Program-made: the position numbers and the translations under genes
Notes under the pieces: model-generated
The model's database searches: none
What the model was told of the DNA's origin: nothing
What the model saw: the letters and a program-made list of their open reading frames with translations, nothing else
Assembly (NCBI RefSeq): GCF_023634805.2
Contig: NZ_CP106881.1
Location: 1,953,501-2,017,500 of the forward strand
Direction of reading: 5' to 3'
DNA length: 64,000 nucleotides
From: Comamonas endophytica
GTDB lineage: Bacteria > Pseudomonadota > Gammaproteobacteria > Burkholderiales > Burkholderiaceae_C
Shown: one piece after another, positions 26,841 through 37,732 of the stretch
Numbering within the stretch: the stretch's first letter is position 1
Layout of the letters: each line of letters begins with the position of its first letter

Positions 26841-29800
26841 GGCTTGTCTCCTGGGTCGGTGGCCGCGCCTGCTGCACGCAGCCGGGATGTGCCGGGAATG
26901 GCGTTGACCTGGGGGTCGGTCCAGGAGCCGTCGATGCGGAACTCCTTGGTGGTGGCCGCGATCAGCGGCCCGCGCAGCAGCATCTGCGCCAGGAAGGTGC
27001 CCACGCCCACGACCGGGTTGATGGCCGTGGCCACCAGCGAGGCGGTGCCGGCGTTGATCTCGGGCACCACCACGACATGCAGGTTCTGCGTCTCATGGTG
27101 CATATCGGCCTCGCCCTCCATCAGCACCGCGGCGTTGACGCCCTTCATCTGCAGGTTGTTGGTGCGCGCGATGCCCTGCGCGATCTGCACGTCGCCGCGC
27201 ACGAAGTCGAAGCTGAAGCCCTTGCTGAAGACATCGCGGAAGTCCAGCGTCAGGCGCCGCGGCAGCGCCTGCAGGCTCAGCACGCCCAGCAGCTTGGCCA
27301 GGCCGGGCTCGGCCTGCAGGAACTGGCCCGAGGCCATGTCCAGGTGCATCTGGCCGTTGAGCGTGTGGTAGTCGGGCGCCAGCGGCGAGCCGCGCCAGGC
27401 CATCTCGCCGTCGAGCCGGCCGCGCCCGTTGCTTATGACGCCGGGCATGGAAAGGCGCGTCAGCAGCGCGCCCGCGTCGCCGATCTCCAGCGCGAAGCGC
27501 AGCGCCGTGCGCGGCCGCGCCGGCACGCCCGGCTGCAGCGACCAGCTGCCGGTGGCATGCAGCCGCGCCTCGGGGGCGGTGATGTTGAACTGCGTCAGCT
27601 GCCATTCGCGCCGCGCGGGGTCGGCGGGGCTTTCGCGGTTGCGTGCCTGGACCTCGAAGCGTCCCATGGGCCGGCCGAACAGCTCCAGCGCCTCGACCGC
27701 GATGTCCAGCGCCGGCAGGCTGCGCGGCTGCTGGCTCAGCAGCGGCTCGGCATCGCTGCTGGCCGCGCCTTCCGGTATCGACAGCCGCGCGAGCCGCGCA
27801 TAGACCTGGCCCGCGGGATCGGCCGGATGGCCTTCGCGGTACTCGATGAAGCCGCTGAGCTCCTGCGCATCGACCTTTGCCGTCCACAGCCCGCCGTGGC
27901 GCGTGCCGCTGGCGCTGAGCGCATGCAGCGTGCGGCCGCCGGCGCTCAGGCTCCTGGCGCTGAGGCTGGCGGTGTCGGGCAGATAGGATTGCAGCGCGGC
28001 CTGCGCTTCGGCGTCCGTGGCCACCGGGGCCGCCGCATCGTCCGGCCGCATGCGCTGCAGCGCCTGCTGCCAGGCGCCGGTATCGATGTCGGCCAGCGCC
28101 ACCTGGGCATGCACGCCGCGCGCGGGCAGCGCCAGCGGCGGCACCGGGCTGCCGACGGCCAGCGCGCCGCGCAGCACCTTGTCCGCCTCGCGCAGGTAGC
28201 GCACGCTGGCGACATCGCCCCACTGCAGCGCGATTTCATCCTGCAGCGCCGGCAGCTCGCCGCCACTGGCAGGCACCAGCGCCGAAGCCGCCACCGTGTG
28301 CGCGAAGCGCAGCGGCAGCGCCTGCGCCGCGGGCTTGCCCAGCGGGCGCGGCAGGTCCAGTGCCAGGCCCTGCAGGTTGCTGGTGACGATGACTTCGGGC
28401 GTGCCGCGGCGCAGGCCCAGGTCCAGCGCATATTCCGCCTGCCCCTGCGCCACCTGCGCGATGCTTGCCAGCACGCCCAGCTCCGCCGCTTCGCGCAGCC
28501 CTTCGGCGCTGGCCGTGCCGCTGGCATGCAGCGCCAGGGGCGATTGCGTCGCGGGCGCCGAGTCGGGCAGCAGCTGCAGGCCGCCATCGAAGCGCACCGG
28601 CCCGCCCAGCGCCTGGGCCTGCAGGCCGGAGACGGAAAAACCGGTGTCCGAGAACTGCACGCTGCCGCGCATCTGGCTCAGCAGCGGCACCTCGGGCATC
28701 AGCCGCAGGCTGTTGCCGGCCAGCGCCACGCTGCCCTGCACCTTCGACTGCTCCAGATGGTCGATGGGCAGGTCCAGCCGCAGCTGCAGCTGCGCCGCGC
28801 CGCTGGCCTGGGCGTTGTCCATCACATGCTCGGTGAATCCGGCCACCGGCGAGCCGGCCACGAAGCCCAGCATCTCGGCCAGCTCGCCGCGGCCCTGCGC
28901 CTGTACGTCGACGCGGGTGTGGGCCAGATCGGGAATGCGCGCCTGGATCTGCTGCAGCTGCAGCCGCGGGTGGCCGGCGACGCGCGCCTGGGCATCGCGC
29001 ACGGCCATCGAGGCGCGGTCGAACACCAGCGTGCCGGACAGCCCGGTCAGCGCCGGCCAGGGCTTGGCTTGCGCCGACTGCACCGAGGCCGGCACATAGT
29101 CATAGGTCACGTCATGCAGATCGGCGGCAATGTGGAATTCGCCCGTGCCCGGCTCCTTGAATGGCAGCTTGTCCAGGTCGCCCTCGACCTTGAAGCGCAC
29201 CCGGCTGGCACGCCCGCTCTGCACGCTGTCGCGCACGTAGTGGCGCGCGCTGGCGGGGATCTCCAGCGGGAGGTAGCGGTGCACGCGGCTGCCGTCGGCG
29301 TTGCGCAGCGTGCCGCTGAGCGCCAGCACGCCGGGAAAGCGCGCCCCCGGTTCCCGGCCCGTGTACCAGCGGGCCTCGGCCTCGCCTTCGGTGTCGGCGT
29401 TGCCGAAGCGCAGCCCGCGCGCCTGGACTTCGATCTGCTCGCCCTGCAACTGCCAGTGCAGCGCCGTGCTCAGATGGTTCAGCGGCAGCGCCGGCTGCTC
29501 GAACACCCCGGGAAAATGCAGCCTGCCCCCGGCCATGCCGAGCTGCGCCGAGCCGCCCGACTGGTCGAGCGTGAACTGCGCCTGCAGGCCCTCGACGCCG
29601 GGAACACCCGCGCCCGCGGCCGCGGGCTGCGGCGCCAGCGCCAGGTCCTTGATCTCGCCGCTGACCTGGTACTGCAGCGGCTTGGCCATCGGCCCGCGCC
29701 AGCTCGCCTGCAGCGCCTTCACCTGGCCGCGCGGCGCCAGCGCCAGCAGCTGGCGCCGCGCCGCGTCCTCCAGCGGCAGGCGGCTGGCCAGCTGCGCGGC

Positions 29801-30931
29801 AATGGCCAGATCGAGTTGCTCGAAGCGCAACTCGCCCTGTTCGCCCAGTGGCCCGAGTTCGGCCGCGGCGGCGTCGGCCCGGCTGTGGCGCAGCGTGAAC
29901 TGGCCCGCGGGCCAGCGCAGGCCGTCGCCGGTCTCGAAGCCCAGCGACTGGCCGTGCAGCGCAAAGCCGCCGGGCAGCCGCTCCAGGCTCAGCCGGCCGT
30001 GCAGCGCGCGCAGCGCCAGCGGCGCCAGGTCGGCTCGCAATCGGGTCTCCACCTGGTCCAGCAGCAGGTCGGTGGTGAGCTTCGCGACCTGGCCGCGCTG
30101 CAGGTCGATCCAGGCGCGCAGCGCGCCGCGGCCCTGGGAGACGCTTGCGCCCTGCAGATCGATGTACTGGCCGAGCCGCGCCACGTCGAGCTGCGTGAAG
30201 TCGGCATAGGCCTGCCCGCTCCAGTGGCGCCAGTTGCCCTCGTGGGTGGACAGCAGCGGCTCGCGCAGCCGCGCCATCAGCTTGAAGCGCGCGCCCCAGT
30301 CGCTGTCGGGCGTGGCATCGAGCCGCAGATGGTGGCGCCAGCCGCGGTTGCGCACCACCAGATCGACATCGCGCAGCGCCAGCGGCGGCGCCTGGCGCAG
30401 CTCGTCGGTCCACTGCAGCGCGCCGCCGCGGATGGCGATCTCGTTCTGGGAAAACAGCCAGTCGGCGGCGGGACTGTCGCTTTCGCCGGCATCGGGCAGC
30501 GCCAGGCCGGCGATCCACAGCCGGCCCGCCGCATCGCGCCGCGCCTCGAGCCGGGGGGCATCGATGTACAGCTGCTCCACGCCCAGGCGCAGCAGCGAGC
30601 GCGGGGACACCGCCGCCACCACGCGCGGCAGCGACAGCGCCATGCGGCCCTGCGCGTCGAGCAGGGCCACCTGGCCCAGCTCGATGACCGGCATCAGCCC
30701 GTCGCTGCGCGCCGTCAGGCTGCCGATGCGCACCGGTATCCCCAGGGTCTGCGCGGCCAGGGTTTCAAGCTGCGGACGGTACTCGCCGATTTTCGGCACA
30801 ATGACCCAATGGAGCACCCCCCACACGGTGGCCAGCAGCAGCCAGAAGGCCAGCAGCAATCCCAGTGACCACCGCGCAACGCGCGCCATCCAGTGGATGA
30901 GGCGTGAGGGGTGCGGTTGAGGTTCGATCAT
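26837..30931 (-). CDS. YhdP-family (AsmA/TamB-like) envelope protein
   Basis: About 1364 residues: a single N-terminal TM (SLGLLLAFWLLLATVWGVLH) and a very long periplasmic region built of repeating beta-strand units ending in an AsmA-like C-terminus (GRLDGEMAWRGSPLAPDYHT, LNGQMHLDMASGQFLQAEPG, AKLLGVLSLQALPRRLTLDF). In E. coli YhdP, TamB and YdbH bridge the two membranes and carry phospholipids to the outer membrane. I place the start at the ATG (MIEPQPHPSRLI); a TTG at 30946 would add five residues. The gene is divergent from glnE across about 90 bases and overlaps the nitrilase start. Confidence 0.92.
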   Translation of the reverse strand: MIEPQPHPSRLIHWMARVARWSLGLLLAFWLLLATVWGVLHWVIVPKIGEYRPQLETLAAQTLGIPVRIGSLTARSDGLMPVIELGQVALLDAQGRMALSLPRVVAAVSPRSLLRLGVEQLYIDAPRLEARRDAAGRLWIAGLALPDAGESDSPAADWLFSQNEIAIRGGALQWTDELRQAPPLALRDVDLVVRNRGWRHHLRLDATPDSDWGARFKLMARLREPLLSTHEGNWRHWSGQAYADFTQLDVARLGQYIDLQGASVSQGRGALRAWIDLQRGQVAKLTTDLLLDQVETRLRADLAPLALRALHGRLSLERLPGGFALHGQSLGFETGDGLRWPAGQFTLRHSRADAAAAELGPLGEQGELRFEQLDLAIAAQLASRLPLEDAARRQLLALAPRGQVKALQASWRGPMAKPLQYQVSGEIKDLALAPQPAAAGAGVPGVEGLQAQFTLDQSGGSAQLGMAGGRLHFPGVFEQPALPLNHLSTALHWQLQGEQIEVQARGLRFGNADTEGEAEARWYTGREPGARFPGVLALSGTLRNADGSRVHRYLPLEIPASARHYVRDSVQSGRASRVRFKVEGDLDKLPFKEPGTGEFHIAADLHDVTYDYVPASVQSAQAKPWPALTGLSGTLVFDRASMAVRDAQARVAGHPRLQLQQIQARIPDLAHTRVDVQAQGRGELAEMLGFVAGSPVAGFTEHVMDNAQASGAAQLQLRLDLPIDHLEQSKVQGSVALAGNSLRLMPEVPLLSQMRGSVQFSDTGFSVSGLQAQALGGPVRFDGGLQLLPDSAPATQSPLALHASGTASAEGLREAAELGVLASIAQVAQGQAEYALDLGLRRGTPEVIVTSNLQGLALDLPRPLGKPAAQALPLRFAHTVAASALVPASGGELPALQDEIALQWGDVASVRYLREADKVLRGALAVGSPVPPLALPARGVHAQVALADIDTGAWQQALQRMRPDDAAAPVATDAEAQAALQSYLPDTASLSARSLSAGGRTLHALSASGTRHGGLWTAKVDAQELSGFIEYREGHPADPAGQVYARLARLSIPEGAASSDAEPLLSQQPRSLPALDIAVEALELFGRPMGRFEVQARNRESPADPARREWQLTQFNITAPEARLHATGSWSLQPGVPARPRTALRFALEIGDAGALLTRLSMPGVISNGRGRLDGEMAWRGSPLAPDYHTLNGQMHLDMASGQFLQAEPGLAKLLGVLSLQALPRRLTLDFRDVFSKGFSFDFVRGDVQIAQGIARTNNLQMKGVNAAVLMEGEADMHHETQNLHVVVVPEINAGTASLVATAINPVVGVGTFLAQMLLRGPLIAATTKEFRIDGSWTDPQVNAIPGTSRLRAAGAATDPGDKP

Positions 30932-31022
30932 TGGTGGGCAGGTCAATGCCGGGAATTATCACCCGCGGTCGCCAAGTGCGGCGTCGGTTGGCACCCCGTC
31001 CGCCGCTATTCCTGTATTGCGC

Positions 31023-33818
31023 ATGCAGACCGTAGACTATTCTCCTTCCCAGCCGGCTCCCGAAGCCGTTTCGCGCCTGGCGCACTCGCGCTTTTACCAA
31101 CGCTTACATCGGCGCTACGAAGCGGAGCTGGCGTTGTTTCCCGCGGGCGTGCCGTCGCGCGCCGGCATGGAACAGGCGCTCGATGCGCTGAGCCGCCAGG
31201 GGATGGATCCGGGCGCGGCGCTGCGCGTGCTGCGCCAGCTGGTCATGGAGCGGCTGATGCAGCTCGATTGCGCGCAGCAGGCGCCGCTGGCGGTGGTCAC
31301 GCAGACCGTGACCTGGCTGGCCGAAGTGGCGCTGGACCGCGCCTGCATCCAGGCGCGCAGGGAACTGGACGAGCGCCACGGCGCGCCCACCGGCCCCGAG
31401 GGCCAGCCGGTGCCGCTGTGGATCGTCGGCATGGGCAAGTTCGGCGCGCGCGAGCTCAACGTGTCCAGCGACATCGACCTGATCTATGTCTATGAGCACG
31501 AGGGCGAGACCACCGGCCAGCCCGACGGGCGCGGACGCATCTCCAACCATGAATACTTCACCCGCGCGGTCAAGATCATCTATGGGCTGATCGGCGAGGT
31601 CACCGAGCATGGCTTCGTGTTCCGCGTCGACCTGGCGCTGCGGCCCAACGGCAATTCCGGCCCGCCGGCGGTGTCGCTGGCCGCGCTCGAGGACTACCTG
31701 CAGACCCAGGGCCGCGAATGGGAGCGCTTCGCCTGGCTCAAGAGCCGCGTGGTGGCGCCGCGCGAGGCGGTGCGCGCGCCCGAGGTCCAGGGGCTGCGCG
31801 CCGTGATCCTGCCCTTCGTCTTTCGCCGCTATCTCGACTACAGCGTGTTCGACGCGCTGCGCTCGCTGCACCGCCAGATCCGCGAGCACGCGGCCAAGCG
31901 CAGCGCCGGGCACCCGGGCCGCGCCAACGACGTCAAGCTCTCGCGCGGCGGCATCCGCGAGATCGAATTCACGGTGCAGCTGCTGCAGGTGGTGCGCGGC
32001 GGGCAGTTTCCCGAGCTGCGCTGCCGGCCCACGCTGGAGGCGCTGCAGCGGCTGTCGCGCGCCGGGCTGATGTCTGACGAAACGGCCGCGGCGCTGGCCC
32101 AGGCCTATACCTTCCTGCGCCAGGTCGAGCACCGCATCCAGTACCTCGACGACCAGCAGACCCATGTGCTGCCCACGCGCGACGACGACCTGCTGTGGAT
32201 CGCCCAGACCATGGGCTACCCCGACTGCAGCCCCTTCCTGCACCAGCTCGATGCCCACCGCGAGCTCGTGGCCGAGGAATTCGACACCCTGCTCGGCGGC
32301 AACGCGCCCCGGTGCAGCAGCGGCCAGTGCAACGGCCCGCGCGCGCTCACCGTGGCTTCTCCGCAGGAGGTCGACGACCTGATCGCGCAGATGCCGGCCC
32401 GCATGGCGGCACGCGTGGCCGAGTGGCGCGACCACCCGCGCCTGACCAGCCTGCGCGACGAAACCCGCGCGCGGCTGTTCCGCCTGGTGCAGCGCACCTC
32501 GCAGTGGGTGGCCGACGGCAGCGTCGGCGAGGAAGCGGCGGTGCGCCTGATCAACTGGCTCGAGCCGCTGATGCGCCGCGAGAGCTACCTGGCGCTGCTG
32601 CTCGAGCGGCCCGCGGTGCACGAGCGCCTGCTGCACCTGCTGGGCGCGGCGCGCTGGCCGGCGCGCTACCTGCTGCAGCATCCGGGCGTCATCGACGAGC
32701 TGGCCGGCGATGCGCTGCTGACCGACCGCTTCGTCGCCGCCGACTTCGAGCGCGAGCTGGCGCTGCGCCTGGCTTCGCTGCAGACCACCGGCGAGGACGA
32801 CGACGAAACCCTGCTGAACCTGCTGCGCCGCGCCCACCACGCGGAGATCTTCCGCACCCTGGCGCGCGACGTCGAGGGCCGGATCAGCGTCGAGCAGGTG
32901 GCCGACGACCTGAGCGCGCTGGCCGACAGCGTGCTGCGCGTCACCGTGCAATGGTGCTGGGAGCGCCTCAAGGGCCGCCACCGCGAGCAGCCGGAATTCG
33001 GCATCATCGGCTACGGCAAGCTCGGCGGCAAGGAGCTGGGCTATGGCAGCGACCTGGACATCGTGTTCGTGTTCGATGACGACGACGAGCGCGCCCCCGA
33101 GGTCTACGCCGCGCTGGTGCGCAAGCTGATCAACTGGCTCACGGTGAAGACCGGCGAGGGCGACCTGTTCGAGATCGACACCGCGCTGCGCCCCAACGGC
33201 AGCTCGGGCCTGCTGGTCACGAGCTTCGATGCCTATGCCAAATACCAGCAGCAGCGCGGCAGCAACACCGCCTGGACCTGGGAACACCAAGCCATGACGC
33301 GCGCGCGCTTCGTGCTCGGCAGCGCCATGCTGCGCGCGCGTTTCGACGCCGTGCGCGAGGCGGTCATTTCGGCGCCGCGCAACTCCGAGCTGCTGCGCGC
33401 CGAGATCGTCGCCATGCGCGCGCGCCTGCGCGCCGCGCACCCGGCGCGCGGCGAGCTGTTCGACGTCAAGCACAGCCCGGGCGGCATGGTGGACGTGGAA
33501 TTCGCGGTGCAGTACCTGGTGCTGCTGTGCTCGGGCGAGCATCCGCAGCTGATGTGCAACGCCGGCAATATCGCGCTGCTGCGGCATGCGGAGCAATGCG
33601 GCCTGCTGCCCGAGGGGGTGGGCCAGGCCGCGGCCGATGCCTACCGCGCGCTGCGCCGCATCCAGCACAACGCGCGGCTGGACGAGGCCAGCGGCAAGAT
33701 CGATGCGCTCAAGGCCGCGCCCCACCGCGATGCGGTACTGGCGCTGTGGCGCGCGGTTTTCGGGGTGCCCGGCGCCGTCGAACCCTGCCCGACCCCGGGG
33801 CTGAGCGCGCATATTTGA
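31023..33818 (+). CDS. glnE: Bifunctional glutamine synthetase adenylyltransferase/deadenylylase
   Basis: Adds and removes AMP on glutamine synthetase in response to PII status, controlling nitrogen assimilation. The 931-residue protein has two nucleotidyltransferase domains. The N-terminal deadenylylase has VGMGKFGARELNVSSDIDLI (Asp150, Asp152) and the C-terminal adenylylase has GYGKLGGKELGYGSDLDIVF (residues ~662-681). HDVKxxxGGIxxIEF motifs follow each (DVKLSRGGIREIEF, DVKHSPGGMVDVEF). ATG at 31023 is chosen over a TTG two codons upstream. Confidence 0.97.
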   Translation: MQTVDYSPSQPAPEAVSRLAHSRFYQRLHRRYEAELALFPAGVPSRAGMEQALDALSRQGMDPGAALRVLRQLVMERLMQLDCAQQAPLAVVTQTVTWLAEVALDRACIQARRELDERHGAPTGPEGQPVPLWIVGMGKFGARELNVSSDIDLIYVYEHEGETTGQPDGRGRISNHEYFTRAVKIIYGLIGEVTEHGFVFRVDLALRPNGNSGPPAVSLAALEDYLQTQGREWERFAWLKSRVVAPREAVRAPEVQGLRAVILPFVFRRYLDYSVFDALRSLHRQIREHAAKRSAGHPGRANDVKLSRGGIREIEFTVQLLQVVRGGQFPELRCRPTLEALQRLSRAGLMSDETAAALAQAYTFLRQVEHRIQYLDDQQTHVLPTRDDDLLWIAQTMGYPDCSPFLHQLDAHRELVAEEFDTLLGGNAPRCSSGQCNGPRALTVASPQEVDDLIAQMPARMAARVAEWRDHPRLTSLRDETRARLFRLVQRTSQWVADGSVGEEAAVRLINWLEPLMRRESYLALLLERPAVHERLLHLLGAARWPARYLLQHPGVIDELAGDALLTDRFVAADFERELALRLASLQTTGEDDDETLLNLLRRAHHAEIFRTLARDVEGRISVEQVADDLSALADSVLRVTVQWCWERLKGRHREQPEFGIIGYGKLGGKELGYGSDLDIVFVFDDDDERAPEVYAALVRKLINWLTVKTGEGDLFEIDTALRPNGSSGLLVTSFDAYAKYQQQRGSNTAWTWEHQAMTRARFVLGSAMLRARFDAVREAVISAPRNSELLRAEIVAMRARLRAAHPARGELFDVKHSPGGMVDVEFAVQYLVLLCSGEHPQLMCNAGNIALLRHAEQCGLLPEGVGQAAADAYRALRRIQHNARLDEASGKIDALKAAPHRDAVLALWRAVFGVPGAVEPCPTPGLSAHI

Positions 33819-33841
33819 AAACAAACGTTAGAAATTCAACA

Positions 33842-33906
33842 AATGCCTTGGGGGCGCTACGCCTTCCAGGGCTCCGGACCCGGGGGGATTCCGCTCGCAA
33901 GGCATT
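33842..33906. repeat. Inverted repeat downstream of glnE
   Basis: AATGCCTTG (33842-33850) and CAAGGCATT (33898-33906) are perfect 9-base arms enclosing 47 bases, 24 bases after the glnE stop. It may be a structured 3' end of the glnE transcript. It has no T tail, so I do not call it a terminator. Confidence 0.5.
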
Positions 33907-34069
33907 GAAACGCGAGAGGTGGGCAGGCGGGCGAAGGAGCGCACGATTGTTGGCGGCAGCAAGCAGTTGCTTACATTTTGGGAATGCACAGCCTTGGACT
34001 TTGCCTCAGACTGATCCTCAATCCATGCACTTGTCCGGGTCAATGCCCGAAAGCCATGAACCGTTTACT

Positions 34070-34162
34070 GTTGCGAAGCCTTTGTTGGACGCGATCCATA
34101 TCGACCCCCTGAAGCGCTTCTCCTCCCTCCCTCTCTTTATTCGTTTCGGGATGCTTCGCAAC
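34070..34162 (+). ncRNA. Candidate small RNA with CU-rich loop (prediction)
   Basis: The 406-base gap between glnE and the GST gene has no convincing gene. Within it, GTTGCGAAGC (34070-34079) and GCTTCGCAAC (34153-34162) are perfect 10-base inverted arms, the second followed directly by TTTTTT. The enclosed stretch contains CTCCTCCCTCCC (34120-34131), an anti-Shine-Dalgarno-like run typical of small RNAs that block ribosome sites. I cannot identify a promoter. A 49-codon open frame (34024-34177) overlaps it without a ribosome site and is a competing explanation. Confidence 0.35.
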
Positions 34163-34177
34163 TTTTTTATGCCATGA

Positions 34178-34206
34178 GAAATGGCCACCGCAAGGTGGCC
34201 ATTTTT
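34178..34206 (+). terminator. Rho-independent terminator (possibly bidirectional)
   Basis: AAATGGCCACC, loop GCAA, GGTGGCCATTT continuing into a T-rich tail (ATTTTTCTT). It faces transcripts coming from glnE or the candidate small RNA; read on the minus strand it sits 20 bases beyond the GST stop codon and could serve that gene too. Confidence 0.88.
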
Positions 34207-34224
34207 CTTGCCTTTGCGGTGCTT

Positions 34225-34842
34225 TCAGCCGGGCATGGTGTCCTTGAAGCTGGGCCGCTGGGCCAGCTTGTCCGAAAGCCGCGCCAGGTTCGGGTGGTCC
34301 TCGCGCCAGGTCAGCTGCGGAAAGCGGAAGGCCAGCCAGCCCAGCGCGCAGCCCGTGGCGATGTCGGCCAGCGACATGTGGATGCCACAGCAAAAGGGCT
34401 TTTCGCCCAGGGCCTTGGACATGGCCTGCAGGCCGGCCTCGACCTTGCCCATCTGGCGCCCGATCCAGGCCTGGCTGCGCTCGCCCTCGCCGCGCCCGGG
34501 CCAGGTGGCCTCCAGCCGCGCCAGCACGGCCGCGTCGAGCACGCCATCGGCCAGCGCCTCCCAGGTCTTGACGTCGGCGCGCTCGCGCCCGCTCGGGGGC
34601 AGCAGCTTGCCCACGGGCGACAGCGTGTCCAGGTATTCGACGATCACGCGCGAATCGTACAGCGGCGTTTCATGGCCCTCGATCATCAGGCGCGGTACCT
34701 TGCCCAGCGGGTTGGCCGCGCCGACGCTGGCATCGGCGGCCCAGACGTCCTCGGTCTCGAACTGGTAATCGAGTTTCTTTTCCGCCATCACGATGCGAAC
34801 CTTGCGCACGTAGGGGCTGGTGGTGCTGCCGATCAATTTCAT
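34225..34842 (-). CDS. Glutathione S-transferase family protein
   Basis: A 205-residue cytosolic protein with an N-terminal thioredoxin-like domain (MKLIGSTTSPYVRKVRIVMA, then GKVPRLMIEG with the cis-Pro and YDSRVIVEYLD for gamma-glutamyl binding) and an alpha-helical C-terminal domain (about 85-205; ADIATGCALGWLAFRF). Ser9-Pro10 region likely provides the thiol-activating residue. The substrate is unknown. It is divergent from purB, about 100 bases away. The ATG is the only start that preserves the beta-alpha-beta fold. Confidence 0.9.
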   Translation of the reverse strand: MKLIGSTTSPYVRKVRIVMAEKKLDYQFETEDVWAADASVGAANPLGKVPRLMIEGHETPLYDSRVIVEYLDTLSPVGKLLPPSGRERADVKTWEALADGVLDAAVLARLEATWPGRGEGERSQAWIGRQMGKVEAGLQAMSKALGEKPFCCGIHMSLADIATGCALGWLAFRFPQLTWREDHPNLARLSDKLAQRPSFKDTMPG

Positions 34843-34844
34843 AG

Positions 34845-36326
<1,482 letters not shown>

Positions 36327-36387
36327 GTGACCTGATCCGGAGCATAGGCCCGAGAAGGGTAAGCTCCGAGTTCCACCATCGACATGC

Positions 36388-36534
36388 CCGTCCATCCTTC
36401 GACAGGCTCAGGACGAACGGTTGGGAAAACGCCCCGCGCGCGCTCCCTTCATTCGCCAAGCAAACGGTCAGGAAAGCCTCGCGCTTCCCCGCCGTTCGCC
36501 CTGAGCCTGCCTCAGCGGCCCCGTCGAAGGGCGT
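36388..36534. repeat. Palindromic extragenic repeat pair, one copy with 14-base insert
   Basis: In the 268-base gap between purB and the yaeQ-like gene. A reverse copy at about 36390-36422 and a forward copy at about 36493-36533; the latter has CCTCAGCGGCCCCG inserted between its CCTG and TCGAAGG parts. Confidence 0.8.
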
Positions 36535-36594
36535 TTCAGGGCAGAGCCTTCTTTTGATCCAAGCTGGATCATTTCTTTTTTCTGCCCCGCCCGC

Positions 36595-37155
36595 ATGGCC
36601 CTCAAATCCACCATCTTCAAGGCAAATCTGCAGATTGCCGACATCGACCACGGCTACTACGCCGACCATGCGCTGACGCTGGCCCGCCACCCGAGCGAGA
36701 CCGACGAGCGCATGATGGTGCGCCTGGTCGCGCTGGCGCTCAACGCGCATCAGCTCAACGACCTGTGCCATGGCGACGCGACGCTGGGCTTCGGCGCCGG
36801 CCTGTCCGACCCAGAGGACCCCGATGTCTCGCTGACCGACTTCACCGGCCGCAAGCGCCTGTGGATCGAGGTCGGCCAGCCCGAGGACAAGCCCATTGCC
36901 AAGGCCTGCAGCAAGTCGGACCAGGTGCTGCTCTATCCGTTCGCCTATTCGGCCGACGTGTGGTGGCGCGGCATGGAAAGCAAGCTCAGCCGCCTGCCCA
37001 AGCTCGAAGTCTGGCGCCTGCCCTCCGAAGCCGGCCCCGAGCTGGCCCAGCTGGCCGAGCGCAGCATGCAGCTGCAGGCGACGATCCAGGAAGGCGGCAT
37101 CACGCTCAGCAGCAAGCTCGGCAGCGTGGTGGTGGAGCCGATCCGCTGGAAGTGA
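36595..37155 (+). CDS. YaeQ family protein
   Basis: A 186-residue cytosolic protein of the YaeQ family, which has a PD-(D/E)XK nuclease-like fold; its cellular role is not established. The start MALKSTIFKANLQIADIDHG and the motifs ERMMVRLVALALNA, LWIEVGQPEDKPIAKACSKS (the Glu and Lys belong to the nuclease-like core) and QATIQEGGITLSS are all family-typical and the length is complete. It stands between a repeat cluster and the convergent DUF3717/DUF1289 gene, ten bases from that gene's stop. Confidence 0.92.
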   Translation: MALKSTIFKANLQIADIDHGYYADHALTLARHPSETDERMMVRLVALALNAHQLNDLCHGDATLGFGAGLSDPEDPDVSLTDFTGRKRLWIEVGQPEDKPIAKACSKSDQVLLYPFAYSADVWWRGMESKLSRLPKLEVWRLPSEAGPELAQLAERSMQLQATIQEGGITLSSKLGSVVVEPIRWK

Positions 37156-37165
37156 TCCGGCCGCC

Positions 37166-37591
37166 TCAGCCGCCGTTGCCCGAGCGGTTCTCCGCCGCGC
37201 GCTCGGAATAGCGGTTGAAACGCCAGGCATTGTTCTCGAGCATGATGCGCCGCCAGACGGCGCGCTTTCTCACCGGATCGAACTCCGGCCACCGCTGCAC
37301 TTCCTCGAAGCTGCGCCCGCAGCCCTTGCACAGGTCGTCGCCCTGGCTGGTCGAGCAGATGGCGATGCAGGGCGTGTCGGGCGTAGTGTCGTACCAGGCG
37401 AGCCAGGCGGCCAGCGCATGCGCGGGGACCTCGCCCGCGTCGATCTCGCTGGCATGGGCGTAGATCATCAGCGCGTAGACATCGGCCAGCGCCCGGGCTT
37501 CGGGTGCCAGCAGCACGCCGTCGGGCGAGGGCTTCTTGCGGCGCCAGTAGTTGATGGCTGCCTCGATGTCGGTGATGTGGATGCCTGCCAT
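37166..37591 (-). CDS. DUF3717 / DUF1289 domain protein
   Basis: A 141-residue protein with two parts. Residues 4-70 match DUF3717 (HITDIEAAINYWRRKKPSPD, ARALADVYALMIYAHASEI). Residues 74-100 match DUF1289, a small cysteine motif: Cys75-x3-Cys79-x8-Cys88-x2-Cys91 (CIAICSTSQGDDLCKGCGRS), which could bind zinc. Both domains are of unknown function. The ATG gives the family-typical start MAGIHITDIE; no ribosome site is apparent. It is divergent from the riboswitch-terC unit. Confidence 0.85.
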   Translation of the reverse strand: MAGIHITDIEAAINYWRRKKPSPDGVLLAPEARALADVYALMIYAHASEIDAGEVPAHALAAWLAWYDTTPDTPCIAICSTSQGDDLCKGCGRSFEEVQRWPEFDPVRKRAVWRRIMLENNAWRFNRYSERAAENRSGNGG

Positions 37592-37732
37592 GGGAGGTGC
37601 GAACAATGCGGCCCCGGATGATAGCGCCGCCCCGCTGGCGCAATGCCGCTGTGGCTTTAGGCAATGTGGTCGGCCGGCAAAAAAAACGGTTTTATGCCGA
37701 AAACATTGCCAAATGTGTTTAAATCGCGAGCT

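Noticed and set aside
27077..30868. A 1263-codon open frame on the plus strand
   Set aside because: It lies opposite yhdP; in GC-rich DNA the antisense of a real gene stays open. Its translation is Arg/Gly/Ala/Gln-rich low complexity with no domain.
31104..33824. A 906-codon open frame on the minus strand
   Set aside because: Antisense of glnE, which has full motif support on the plus strand.
33828..34043. A 71-codon minus-strand frame in the glnE-GST gap
   Set aside because: No ribosome site, no recognisable domain, and it overlaps the inverted repeat after glnE; I treat the gap as non-coding.
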